NCBI GenBank assembly: GCA_002946415.1
Contig: NJPS01000013.1
Span: forward strand, 1,488,001 to 1,552,000
Source: Rutstroemia sp. NJR-2017a BVV2
Lineage: Eukaryota; Ascomycota; Leotiomycetes; Helotiales; Rutstroemiaceae
Direction: 5' to 3'
DNA length: 64,000 nucleotides
A program made the position numbers and the translations under genes. Below are positions 12,411 to 21,327 of the stretch, piece by piece; the first letter of the stretch is position 1, and each line of letters starts with the position of its first letter. The notes under the pieces are model-generated. The model saw only the letters and a program-made list of their open reading frames with translations, had not been told where the DNA came from and ran no database searches.

Positions 12411-13033
12411 GGTGGGTACCCCTGGGGTGGGTTTTGAGATGAGCAACCCAACCCAAGTAACCTATGGGTTGGGTCGAAATCTCATGGGTTTATGTGTGTA
12501 CCCTACTCAAGAAATGCATCGATCAACTCACTCTCTCCAACGGCGCTCCAGCCTTGCGTAATTGACAGCGGTCGGGATAACAACAGACGGAAGATATCGA
12601 GCATACTCGAGTTCTTCTTCTCGTGCCCTCGCTACTGCTCCATCTAAGGGCTGTAATGCTCGACGTCTGGAATTTGCAGACACGATTATCAGTAGAGCTA
12701 CCCTGATATGATATACCAATATAGTCACAAATAAAGAATAGAAGTAGCAATCAGAAAGGAGGAGAAACGTAGTATAGAAACTCTTCTTATGCGATATCTG
12801 ACTTAAGGGACAATGATACTCCACAGGAGAAATAGCCAAGGATATAGATTACTACTTATAGCATTTACCTCTATCCGAATATCAGTAAACTATAAAACAA
12901 TATAGTTCTCCGAAAACGAAAACCCGAATTCAGTTACATATCTTCACAATTGCAAATTACGAACTTTCGAATCTGAATCTGTATTGAAAACACATTTTTG
13001 TATCTAGTTGAATACCGAACTCGGAATTCGTAT
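12411..13033. other. AT-rich spacer between HET gene and 5S gene
   Basis: No supported gene. The part at about 12905-13030 is AT-rich with repeated short blocks (CGAATCTGAATCTG, CCGAACTCGGAATTCG) that resemble the tail repeat seen after the 5S stubs, but too diverged to define. Confidence 0.4.
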
Positions 13034-13039
13034 TATATA
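13034..13039 (+). promoter_or_regulatory. TATA-like box of 5S gene copy 1
   Basis: TATATA at about -28 to -23 from the 5S start. Upstream TATA-like elements assist Pol III at 5S genes of several fungi. All four 5S-type loci in the window have one at this spacing. Confidence 0.55.
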
Positions 13040-13061
13040 CACTTTCAAAACACTTCCAAGC

Positions 13062-13180
13062 ACATACGACCATAGATCAAGGAACATTGGGCATCCCGTC
13101 CGCTCTGCCATACACAAGCCTTGAATCGGTGGATTAGTAGTTGGGTGGGTGACCACCAGCGAATCCCCACTGTTGTATGT
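13062..13180 (+). rRNA. 5S ribosomal RNA gene, copy 1
   Basis: A 119-nt full-length match to the fungal 5S pattern: starts ACATACGACCATAG, has the conserved internal GCATCCCGTCCGCTCTGCC and AGTAGTTGGGTGGGTGACC, and ends GAATCCCC...GTTGTATGT, pairing with the 5' end. It is followed by a T7 run, a good Pol III terminator. It differs from the copy at 20331 at two bases (positions 23-24 of the RNA). It transcribes left to right. Confidence 0.96.
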
Positions 13181-13192
13181 ATTTTTTTCTTT
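13181..13192 (+). terminator. Pol III T-run terminator of 5S copy 1
   Basis: ATTTTTTTCTTT immediately after the 5S 3' end; a run of seven T is sufficient for Pol III termination. Confidence 0.7.
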
Positions 13193-13338
13193 TTGTCGGT
13201 TCACCCCGTCCCACCTTTCGCCGAAGCTCCTCCATTCTCTTAGATTTATTAATCCTTTGAATCAGAGATGAGATGGGGCTGATAATATCATGTCGAGCAC
13301 CGGCCTAGTGGCTGTTAAGCTTCGTGGGTGAATTAGGT

Positions 13339-13450
13339 AATCTCTATGTTCTCAGTTTTCAATTTTCGAATCTGGATTTCGGATTCCAGATTCGGATTAA
13401 CTTATTCCGGTACTGGTTTTACCTTACCGAGAACGGAATTCCGATATGTT
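13339..13450 (+). repeat. 5S-stub tail repeat, copy 2 (internally deleted)
   Basis: It begins AATCTCTATGTTC and continues with TTTTCGAATCTGGATTTCGG, ATTCGGATTAA, GGTTTTAC and GAGAACGGAATTCCGAT. These match the 17509-17674 copy closely in order, but about 50 nt near its left end are missing. Here it stands 158 nt after an intact 5S gene rather than joined to a stub. Confidence 0.75.
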
Positions 13451-14280
13451 AGCTCTGAATATGATTAAACAATCAATTCAGGTTCGTAGCCAGCATTATA
13501 TACAGGTAGGAATTCGACTTCTACTAGCCGAAACCCCCTAATGGTTCTCCTACGAACTTAATGTTTATTAAGCCTAAGGTCTCTTGGTTATGTTTTTTGT
13601 TTTATTATCTAAGTACGACGGCTTGGACCCCCGCCATATGACCTAGATCACAATATTATGCTTGGTTGATTGCTGGAAAAGATTTAAGATGTATATATTT
13701 TCTTTTTTGCTGACAGGTAATATACTATATTCACAGAGAGATCTTTCATCTATAACTCTTCAAAACTTCTTAATATCTCCAATGATAAGACCAGATACAT
13801 AAAGTGTACTCGTGTTTCCTCCAGCATCCAGGCTGCACGAAGGTACTTCGATAGATTTATCCGCGATGATATAGGCTTAGGGCAGAATAAGAATTAAAAT
13901 CAAAGCCGGGACATTGAGAAACAAAGTCGAGGAAACCCGTCCGATACTCCCACGCTCTAGACTGATATCGAGTCCTTTCCGGTGACCAAATCCAGCAACT
14001 CAGTTCTTGAGAAGCTCTCTCTGTATACCTTTCGAATGCAGAGCATCTTAGTCACCAATAAAAAGCGACCTTTTCTACTTTGGTGCACAGGAAGATTCTA
14101 TGCATTGAAATGCCATGTGACTTCAGTCTCGTTTCATTGGACTCGTCGTTAATGAAAAGGTAAAGTTTCTTCGCCAAGAGAAACTATTATGAGTCGTTTC
14201 GCTGCAGATTCCTAAATATTTCTCATGCGAACTACTCCTATGGTTACTATGGAATGACTGTGGGGTACTGCCGTGTATGA
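13451..14280. other. Repeat-derived spacer with a possible LTR end
   Basis: No supported gene. At about 13631-13657 the block CGCCATATGACCTAGATCACAATATTA matches, with G-to-A changes, the right end of the LTR-like repeat at 27488-27773. The rest shows no recognisable feature. Confidence 0.35.
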
Positions 14281-14391
14281 CCTTCTGATAAGACCCACAT
14301 AAATGGTTACAGCGTAAGATTCCCGCTGTGAGGGCCTTCTGGTAGGACCAATCATATAAATGATTACATCACGAGACTCTCACTGCGAGGG
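14281..14391 (+). repeat. Imperfect tandem duplication, 54 + 57 bp
   Basis: Two adjacent units both begin CCTTCTG, carry ATAAATG.TTACA in the middle and end CTG.GAGGG. They lie about 270 nt before the Clr5-TPR start codon. Function is unknown. Confidence 0.7.
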
Positions 14392-14657
14392 AAGGCTCTA
14401 AGATGTATGGGACTTCTGGTTAGCCAATGCCAGTCCCTGTCAAGATCTAGGAGATGGCTGTGGGAAGACGGATTTCTGTATATTTCTATGTCGAATCGAG
14501 ACCTGAAAACCGAAACACTTTCTTTTACACTCTTCAAACTTAGGTCCTGGTAAATCAATCTTTGTGTTCGTGGTTTTGCAATCAGCAGCTATTCCAAACT
14601 CTTAACGAACGAAAATTCCCAGCCTTGAGCACAGTAACTATTCTACACTACGATCAC

Positions 14658-17061
14658 ATGGATCAAACCCAGCCTTACGGTTCTAAGACTCTCAAAGGAG
14701 TACGAATAATCACTCCCAGCAATGGCGCAAGGATTATTACTAGAGAAGAATGGGAAAACCTCAAGCCGTACATTCATCTTCACTATATTGAAAGGAATCA
14801 AACCTTTCTGCAAGTTAAAATTGGACTTGAATCAAAGTTCGGCGTTAGTTTAACGTGAGTTTTCTCGATCACTCACTTTTTTGACGGTTTTAGTATCTGA
14901 CACTTGCCCAATATCGAAAGGCCTCGCCAATTCAAACGGAAAATCGAAGACTGGGGTTTCAAAAAGAACTTTAGAAAAGCCGAAAAGGAACAGCTCATAA
15001 GCAGTTGTACACTCAGCGGAAGTCTGGCAAACGATCGACGGCTGGACAAGAAACGAATAGACCGACTACGAAGAAGAAATGGAGTTGAAGCACCATGGAT
15101 TAAGTTACCTACATCTGGCAATATCGAAACTAAAGGTTGGTAGAGCCATCAATCTCTTTGTAGTACATCGGACCTAACAACTAAATAATACAGATGTTGA
15201 TATGATATCAGAGGCTGGAATCGAAAGCAGCACCACGCCGTTGATTCATGATGAGAACTTCTTGCAAGAAGTCTCTGTAGCCGAAGAAGCCCTCGATGAC
15301 CACGGGATAACTATTGAAGAGTCTCCGCTGCCAGGCACTCCCGAAAGCACACCCAGTCATTTCATTGATTCTCCTCTTGCGGACCTGTTTGCGCAATTGG
15401 AGATTGCGATCGTCATGGAATCCGAAAACCCAAAAGAGGACGATAATATGGGTGACGCACAGTTCATATCTCAAATAGAGTTCCAAGAACTCTCCAGATG
15501 GAATAGCAACAAATCATCGTATATGGAATTATACTCGACCAAACCAAATAATCACAGCCAACTGGAACCCTTCGATATATCTGCAGTATCTCGTACTTAT
15601 AACACTACAAGGTCTCAGGGTTCTTGGAGCCCTCTCTTCGAGGTTGATGTTTTCCCAAACTCAGGATATATGGATATTCAAACTCGGAAAACCTCGATAG
15701 CACAATGGAAATCAATAAGATTAGAATACAGTGAGCGCGAAGATCAACTTTCAAAACTTCGAGAAAGAGCACCGATATATTCTCCAGGTATAATATGTAC
15801 TTTGGAGCGCCTAGTTTCAATCGCCTTTCATCAAGATGCCGTCGATATAGATATATTTGAGCTACTTCTTAAAGCAAGACTGGAAGAGAAGATACCTAAT
15901 ATCTATAAGATAATAGAAGCAGTTCTTCGTTTGATTGTTTGTTACCTAAGATCCCGCGATACGACTAGTATAACCCATTTTCATCGGGTACTACATCAAA
16001 GAATACAGGAAATTTGGCCTCCTGAGCATCCGCTACATCTTCAATCGTCCTATATAGCAGCCGAAATATTATACCAACAAGAACAGCTTAGTGAAGCCGA
16101 ATCGATAATCCGCTCTGTGATACAGATATCTTTAACTCGATTTGGGCCTTACAGTTACTTTACCATCGAGGCATTTCAATGTTTAGGACGTATTATAAGA
16201 CATCGGGGTGTCGAATTCCTAGAGGATGTTGACAAGGTCTTGAGACATACTACTGAAATCCTGGAGAAGCAAGGTTTGAACAAACTTTGGTGGAAGAACT
16301 GCACTTATCTACTCAATATATTGATAGCTCGCAGGCTTCATGCAGAAAGTAACTCATTATGCCATCATATAATGAAATACGTGGAAGCAGATCTAGGCAG
16401 AGAAGACCCGGTTTTCTCTCGTTGTCAAAAGGAGCTCGCTAGAGTTCTACGAAAACAAGGTAGAGTGTCGGAGTCAATTAATCTTCTTCGTGAAGTTTTG
16501 AAGTCTGCATCTAGCATTACGGAAATTTATGAATTTGCGCTATGTCTCCAGGAGGAGGGCAATTTCCGAGAAGCAATTATTTGGTTTAAAAAGTGTCTCA
16601 AATTGGAGGTGATGGCTGGATGGAGCGACTTAGATGTTATTGATATGTGCGGACGTATTGGATTCTGCTATGTGAGTCTAGCACAATACAACAACGCTGC
16701 GGAATTCTGTGAGAGAGCTTTGGGGAAAATACAGTGTCATGAGAAGGAATTTCCATGGATCCGGAAGTCAATCGAGTACCTCCAGTATTTGAGAGCTCGT
16801 GCACAGGATCATACAGAGCGAAACAAAGGTAGTCACAGTGGGAGTGAGGATCTAACAGCCTTAGGTGAGAAAGACAAATCCATTGAAGTCGAGTACGGAA
16901 ATGAAGGTAACCATTTCACAGACTCCGAACAGCAAGAGAAAGAGAAAAAGGAAGAGGAGAGTTGGGATGATGATTGGGACGAGATTTTTGGTTTGGAAAT
17001 GGAGGATAACATCTTCAGCTTCGAGAAGCTTGGTCTCGATGAGAATTTTTTGAAGTTGTGA
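14658..17061 (+). CDS. Clr5-domain protein with TPR-like repeats
   Basis: Three exons (14658-14854, 14921-15135, 15194-17061) encode about 759 aa. The Clr5 domain, a short domain of fungal proteins with unknown role, spans about residues 28-82 (ITREEWENLKPYI ... RQFKRKIEDWGFKKN) and is divided by the first intron. A helical region with TPR-like repeats follows, e.g. AAEILYQQEQLSEAESIIRS, ARVLRKQGRVSESINLLREV, CLQEEGNFREAIIWFKKCL and CYVSLAQYNNAAEFCERAL. The C-terminus is acidic. Clr5-TPR proteins are often adjacent to HET and NLR-type genes in fungal accessory regions. The start is the first ATG of the frame; an upstream TTG in frame was ignored. Codons are more AT-rich than in the core genes. 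Function cannot be stated beyond protein-protein interaction. Confidence 0.88.
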
Positions 17062-17447
17062 TTTTACAGTCTTCGTAGTTAGTGAATGTTATTCTAATCT
17101 CATTTTCTTCGCCGGAAAACCTCTCAACTTCTTGGCTGTTGGAATTGTAATTGAAAGTCCTACGGATGTCCTATCTAAAACTTAGAACACTGAAGCAAGT
17201 TCAATTTAATTTTTGGAGTTCCGGATATTTAAATAACCAGAAGGGGTTGATAAATTTTAGAAATTGAAGTAGCCCACAATGTGAATCATTCTATACAATT
17301 AAAATCACTCATCAATGAAAAGTCTATTATAGCTATCCAAGCTCAAGCACTGAATCCCAAAGATCTACTCGGTCTCTACTTTCTTCTCACAATTCTCAAC
17401 TTCCAACCACTCCCTCTTTCCATATCAGCTGCACACCTCAAAATTGG
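17062..17447. other. Spacer between Clr5-TPR gene and 5S stub 2
   Basis: No supported gene. AT-rich, probably the trailer of the Clr5-TPR gene followed by repeat-derived sequence. Confidence 0.4.
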
Positions 17448-17455
17448 TATATATA
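17448..17455 (+). promoter_or_regulatory. TATA-like box upstream of 5S stub 2
   Basis: TATATATA at -29 to -22 from the 5S-like start at 17477, the same spacing as before the intact 5S genes. Confidence 0.55.
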
Positions 17456-17476
17456 CATTTTCGAAACACCCCAAGT

Positions 17477-17508
17477 ACATACGACCATAGATCAAGGAGA
17501 ATTGGGCA
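17477..17508 (+). pseudogene. Truncated 5S rRNA stub 2
   Basis: Bases 1-32 of the 5S gene are identical to the copy at 20331, up to ...GAATTGGGCA. The sequence then switches to the tail repeat. The 5S internal control region and 3' half are absent. The perfect identity of the retained part contrasts with the loss of everything after base 32. Confidence 0.88.
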
Positions 17509-17674
17509 ATCTCTATATTCTATTGAAACCTCCGCCTTCCCTAAAACAATTTCCCAAATTCAGTATAATGATATTTATCAGTTTTTCGATTTTCGAACCG
17601 GGATTTCGGATTCCAAACTCGGATTAATTTATTTTGGTGTTAGTTTTACTGTACCGAGAACGAAATTCCGATAA
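17509..17674 (+). repeat. 5S-stub tail repeat, copy 3 (most complete)
   Basis: ATCTCTATATTCTATTGAAACCTCC at the junction, then GATTTTCGAACCGGGATTTCGG, AACTCGGATTAATTTATT and CCGAGAACGAAATTCCGAT. It aligns to 9933-10060 and 13339-13450. No open frame or structural RNA is recognised in it. Confidence 0.75.
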
Positions 17675-18151
17675 ACAAGTTTATCTTTCGGGCTTATAGT
17701 AGATTTAAGCGAACTATACTTCTTTTGCAGACTATCTTTTTGTGAACCCTCCTTCTATAAACTCTCTTTCTGCCAGCTAACTGTGACGAAACGCACGAAA
17801 ATGACTTAGTCAAACTCCCCGCCTGCGGCGGTACAGTATCAAGCTGCCCTAAGCTAGGTATATGAGCCTCACGTAACCCCTTTCTATATATAAACTCTTC
17901 GAGTTCTTAAACTCTCTTAGTTTGCGCCGCCGACAAGAACTAGTGACAACAAGCAAACACTTGATAGCAACAGAAGTTCCAAAAGACTCGTGAGATTATG
18001 ATTTATCAGATCCTGTCGATATCTACAACGGCAATACCTCCAGCCGTCATGGTGGTCATATTTACTGCAGCATAAGAAGGTGAAAGGATGCTATAAACAT
18101 TTCATCGTATGCATAAAGAATAGAAGATAAAATTCATCCACCACAGGTCAA
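17675..18151. other. Spacer of unknown repeat character
   Basis: No supported gene. A promoter-like stretch with TATATATAAACTCTTCGAGTTC near 17886 resembles the U3/R region of LTR elements, but no terminal repeats could be paired. Confidence 0.3.
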
Positions 18152-18399
18152 AACTATACTGTTCTCATGACTACCTGTTGAGAGATATAAGAACCAAGCT
18201 GTTACTCCAACCAAAGATCACCGATTGAGGGATGTAATGACCAAGCTATTCCTCCGTCCATGGGGTGAGGAAACGAACTATCCTGTTCTCACGACTACCT
18301 GTTGAGAGATATAAGAACCAAGATGTTACTCCAACCAAAGATCACCGATTGAGGGATGTAATGACCAAGCTGTTCCTCCATCCATGGGGTGAGGAAACG
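18152..18399 (+). repeat. Two tandem 124-bp units
   Basis: Unit 1 (18152-18275) and unit 2 (18276-18399) are nearly identical, differing at a handful of positions. Shared blocks include CTACCTGTTGAGAGATATAA, ACTCCAACCAAAGATCACCG and CCATGGGGTGAGGAAACG. They begin 87 nt downstream of the stop codon of the small secreted protein gene (minus strand). Confidence 0.92.
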
Positions 18400-18485
18400 T
18401 TCGAGGACCGATATATGGTTTAAATCTGCTTGCTACAGCATTTGTTAGCTCTAAACCAGCATCAAACCCATAGAATTCAAATTGC

Positions 18486-19187
18486 TCACAATGAACCGAG
18501 AGAACATCTAAATACAGAATCAGCAATAGCTCCAAAATAAAGTAATTCGATAGAGTGAACTCATACCCAGCAGGAGGACCAAAGCAGGTGCCACCCGAAG
18601 CTGCATAATGTCCATCATTCTCCTTGCAGCCTGGGTTACAGTACAGAATGATGGCACTCGCGCCACGGTCAAGTCTGTGATGATTTGGGAGTCAGTAATT
18701 ACTCGTCTACGCTTGTCTCAAGAGTACTCTTGGAGGTAGAGTGCCCTTGAGACACTTAAAGGTTGGGAAAGGGCCACTGCCTGAACAACTTACTCAACAG
18801 CATCGGCTGCACCATCTGGGATGTTGGGAGTGTAGCAGGTACCAAGACCGCCGTGCGCCCTTTTGAAGATTAGAAAGATCGGAAGCCTTTTGCTAAGGAG
18901 TGTGGGGCTCTCACGGTGGCTGACTATTTGCGGGTTGAGTGCTGCTTGAAGCGGTATCATGGCTGCAGCTTAGGGAGTTATGATCTGCAAGTGATGGTGA
19001 GCTCAACAACAGAGATATGACAATCGAAATGGTCAAACATATGCAAGAAGGTGAGTGACTTACAGAAGCGGTAGTAGAATTCGTAGGAACCGCGGCCGAG
19101 AACCGTGGAGTTGGTATTGGTGTCTTCAATGACCGGTGCCGCAAAGGCAAGGCCAAGGAGAGCCATGGCTGGTATGATTGAAAGCAT
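18486..19187 (-). CDS. Small cysteine-rich secreted protein (candidate effector)
   Basis: Five short exons on the minus strand (19187-19064, 18984-18915, 18859-18794, 18674-18567, 18507-18486) join in frame to about 129 aa. The donors are GTAAGT, GTGAGA, GTAAGT and GTATGA. The N-terminus is a typical signal peptide (MLSIIPAMALLGLAFAAP). The mature part has six cysteines, an even number suited to disulfides, in SLSCSHD, GTCYTPN, YCNPGCKEND and GGTCFGPPAGC. No known family is recognised. Exon-rich small secreted proteins in repeat-rich DNA are frequent effector candidates in plant-associated fungi; that role is inference. The last exon is only 22 nt and its acceptor is the least certain part: another phase would extend the C-terminus toward the 124-bp repeats. 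Confidence 0.6.
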
Positions 19188-20300
19188 TTTGAGTGCGAGC
19201 AGTTGCTTGGGTATGGGAGTTGTAGTGTTTTTAGGTTCGCAGATGAAGATATTGATTGAAGGTGTTGTGTTCTTTTGCAGTTTCAACAGCGAGGACCGCT
19301 CATTTAAGTAGCAAAACCTTGGGAACGATACTACTAAAGTCTCTTACCAGCACCGAATACTATACCGCACCAAGTGCCCGATACCAATAATAAGCATCTC
19401 ACTGTTGTTCCCATCTCGGACCGGGTCCTCGCCCAACGATACGGTCTTCAGATCCTGTTTGACATCAATGACCACAGTTCCATTCAAGCGCTCCTAAGCG
19501 CCATGGATTCTTGAATGGACGAAGGAGCGAGCTTAATATCCCGCTCTGAGTTATTCTTAGTAGTGTCGTAACGCGTTCTAATTGAACGACGTGAATCTAT
19601 GGGCAAATTTTCGATGTTTGTGTGTAGAGATGAGAAGCGGGGTAGGCCTGCTTCTTGAAATCGATAAAATCACCTCACAGCGTCACAATAGTACCCGCCA
19701 GAATTCTGTGCGAATGGCCCGTGCACCCTTGATTTTCTAATTCTGAATCCCTTCAATTAACCAACCTACCAACTACAGTCAGAACTCGATATAAGGATCT
19801 CTGATTTAAGGATATTTTAGCTTAAGGATATTATTTTTGGATCCCGAAGGGATTACAGGGATAATCCTTATGGATTGAGGTCCCACCTGCTACAAATAAA
19901 AGTGGGTTATCTTTATACTCCGGCGGGCCGTCATTGTTCCGGGCGGGACCACACGACTATCCCCTTGACTGCCAACTACTCGCGGGCTCGCTCGACAGGG
20001 ATATTTCGACCAATAAGAAGACTAGGATCCTAAGAGAAAAAAGGTGATGTGGTTTGAAATATAAAGATATAAAATCAACGGAATATAAAATCTTTACTCT
20101 AATTGATATATAAAGGAATTAGACTAGATCTTAACTATTTATCAATTATAATTAATTATAAATATTGAAAATAAAATTAGAATCTTATCTTCAATATAGA
20201 TATTCTGGAGATATTTTTGGTATTGATGGCGGCAGTCTCACTTCGCTTATTATAAACATTATCAACTTCTCCCCATGTCAGGTCGATACTTCATGACTGG
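19188..20300. other. AT-rich, repeat-derived spacer
   Basis: No supported gene. At about 19776-19885 there is a block with several AAGGAT motifs in both orientations (CAGTCAGAACTCGATATAAG at its left edge), possibly a terminal remnant of a DNA transposon. The stretch 20045-20215 is strongly AT-rich with almost no CpA, as left by RIP-like decay. Confidence 0.4.
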
Positions 20301-20310
20301 TATATATATA
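20301..20310 (+). promoter_or_regulatory. TATA-like box of 5S gene copy 2
   Basis: TATATATATA at -30 to -21 from the 5S start at 20331. Confidence 0.55.
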
Positions 20311-20330
20311 TTTTCAAATCTCCTTCAAGC

Positions 20331-20449
20331 ACATACGACCATAGATCAAGGAGAATTGGGCATCCCGTCCGCTCTGCCATACACAAGCCTTGAATCGGTG
20401 GATTAGTAGTTGGGTGGGTGACCACCAGCGAATCCCCACTGTTGTATGT
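20331..20449 (+). rRNA. 5S ribosomal RNA gene, copy 2
   Basis: Full-length 119-nt 5S gene with the same landmarks as the copy at 13062: ACATACGACC start, CATCCCGTCCGCTCTGCC, AGTAGTTGGGTGGGTGACC and GTTGTATGT end. The first 32 bases equal those of the stub at 17477. The T-run after it is only T4 (ATCCTTTT), a weaker terminator than that of copy 1. AT-rich decayed DNA lies on both sides, yet the gene itself is intact. Confidence 0.96.
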
Positions 20450-20546
20450 ATCCTTTTGGCTCTTTTATGTTCTTTTACCCAAGCAAATCCATCCCTAATG
20501 AGCTATGGAGCTCCTCTAGCAGAGAAGGAGTGTGGGTCAGTTAGGT

Positions 20547-20775
20547 TCTCTTGACGGTCCGACTAATCGAAGGTTTCTGGCAGCTGGAACGCAAACACAC
20601 GGCCTTGATCAAACAATGGGGAAACCAGCCCGGCGTATAGGCCTTATCGGTGGTCACTATTCTCGGAGCACAGGATGAACAATATAACCCAGTATAATCA
20701 AGGTTGGTGTAGTACAATATCTACCCTTTTCATCTCCGCCGCGACAAAAGTCCCTGTCCAGTACCATGAAAAAAA
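20547..20775 (+). repeat. Dispersed repeat of about 240 bp, copy A
   Basis: It aligns with 27775-28018: TCTCTTGACGG.CC at the left, AGCTGGAA.GCAAA, GGGGAAACCAG, AATATCTACCCTTTTCATCTC and AAGTCCCTGTCC.GTACCATGA at the right. The right end runs into A then a T20 run. No coding content is seen. Confidence 0.8.
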
Positions 20776-20778
20776 GGA

Positions 20779-20798
20779 TTTTTTTTTTTTTTTTTTTT
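20779..20798 (+). repeat. T20 homopolymer at repeat junction
   Basis: Twenty T separate repeat copy A from the decayed duplicate that starts at 20801. The other copy of the repeat (ending at 28018) also ends in a T8 run. Confidence 0.9.
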
Positions 20799-20800
20799 GG

Positions 20801-21327
20801 TTGAAACGCAATGGCAATGCGCTTGGAATCTAAGATGACCTGCCTGGGAATATAATAAAGAGCACCACTACTAGATAAGATATGAAGTGGTGTTACTTCT
20901 GCCTATCTAGCAACTATATATCTATTTATCTCCGGAAAACCCTCTAACCAAAGTATCTATCTTATTATAAAATTATAATTAATTTCTATCCTCCAGTACT
21001 TAAACCTTGTCCAAAGAAAAGGAAAGTCTTGATAACCAAATATATAAACCCAGACTACTGAACCCTTCAATAAACTATTCAGATACAAATACCTATAATA
21101 TATTACCTATATAATAGATTGATAGATAGATAATATATCTTCAAGAAGGATTTTCATTTTATATTATTCTATATTTACCTCCAAGATAACAAAACCCAAA
21201 CCAAACCAAAAGTATAAGTAATTAATCACTCTATCTAAATAAAGAGCAACCCTTATCTGTATAATATATATATTCAGAAATTCTTTCCCCTATATATAGA
21301 TCGTTAGAGCTACCGGTATCTGATCCC
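20801..21327 (+). repeat. Duplicated segment, RIP-like decayed copy
   Basis: It is homologous to 9333-9857 but AT-enriched. Most differences are C-to-T or G-to-A, many at CpA or TpG, for example CCATTCATC at 9435 reads CTATTTATC here. This is the usual mark of RIP in ascomycetes. No gene is present in either copy. Confidence 0.85.

Noticed and set aside
14562..14657. Upstream extension of the Clr5-TPR frame beginning at 14562
   Set aside because: It begins with TTG, not ATG. The first ATG in frame is 14658 and gives a normal Clr5 N-terminus.
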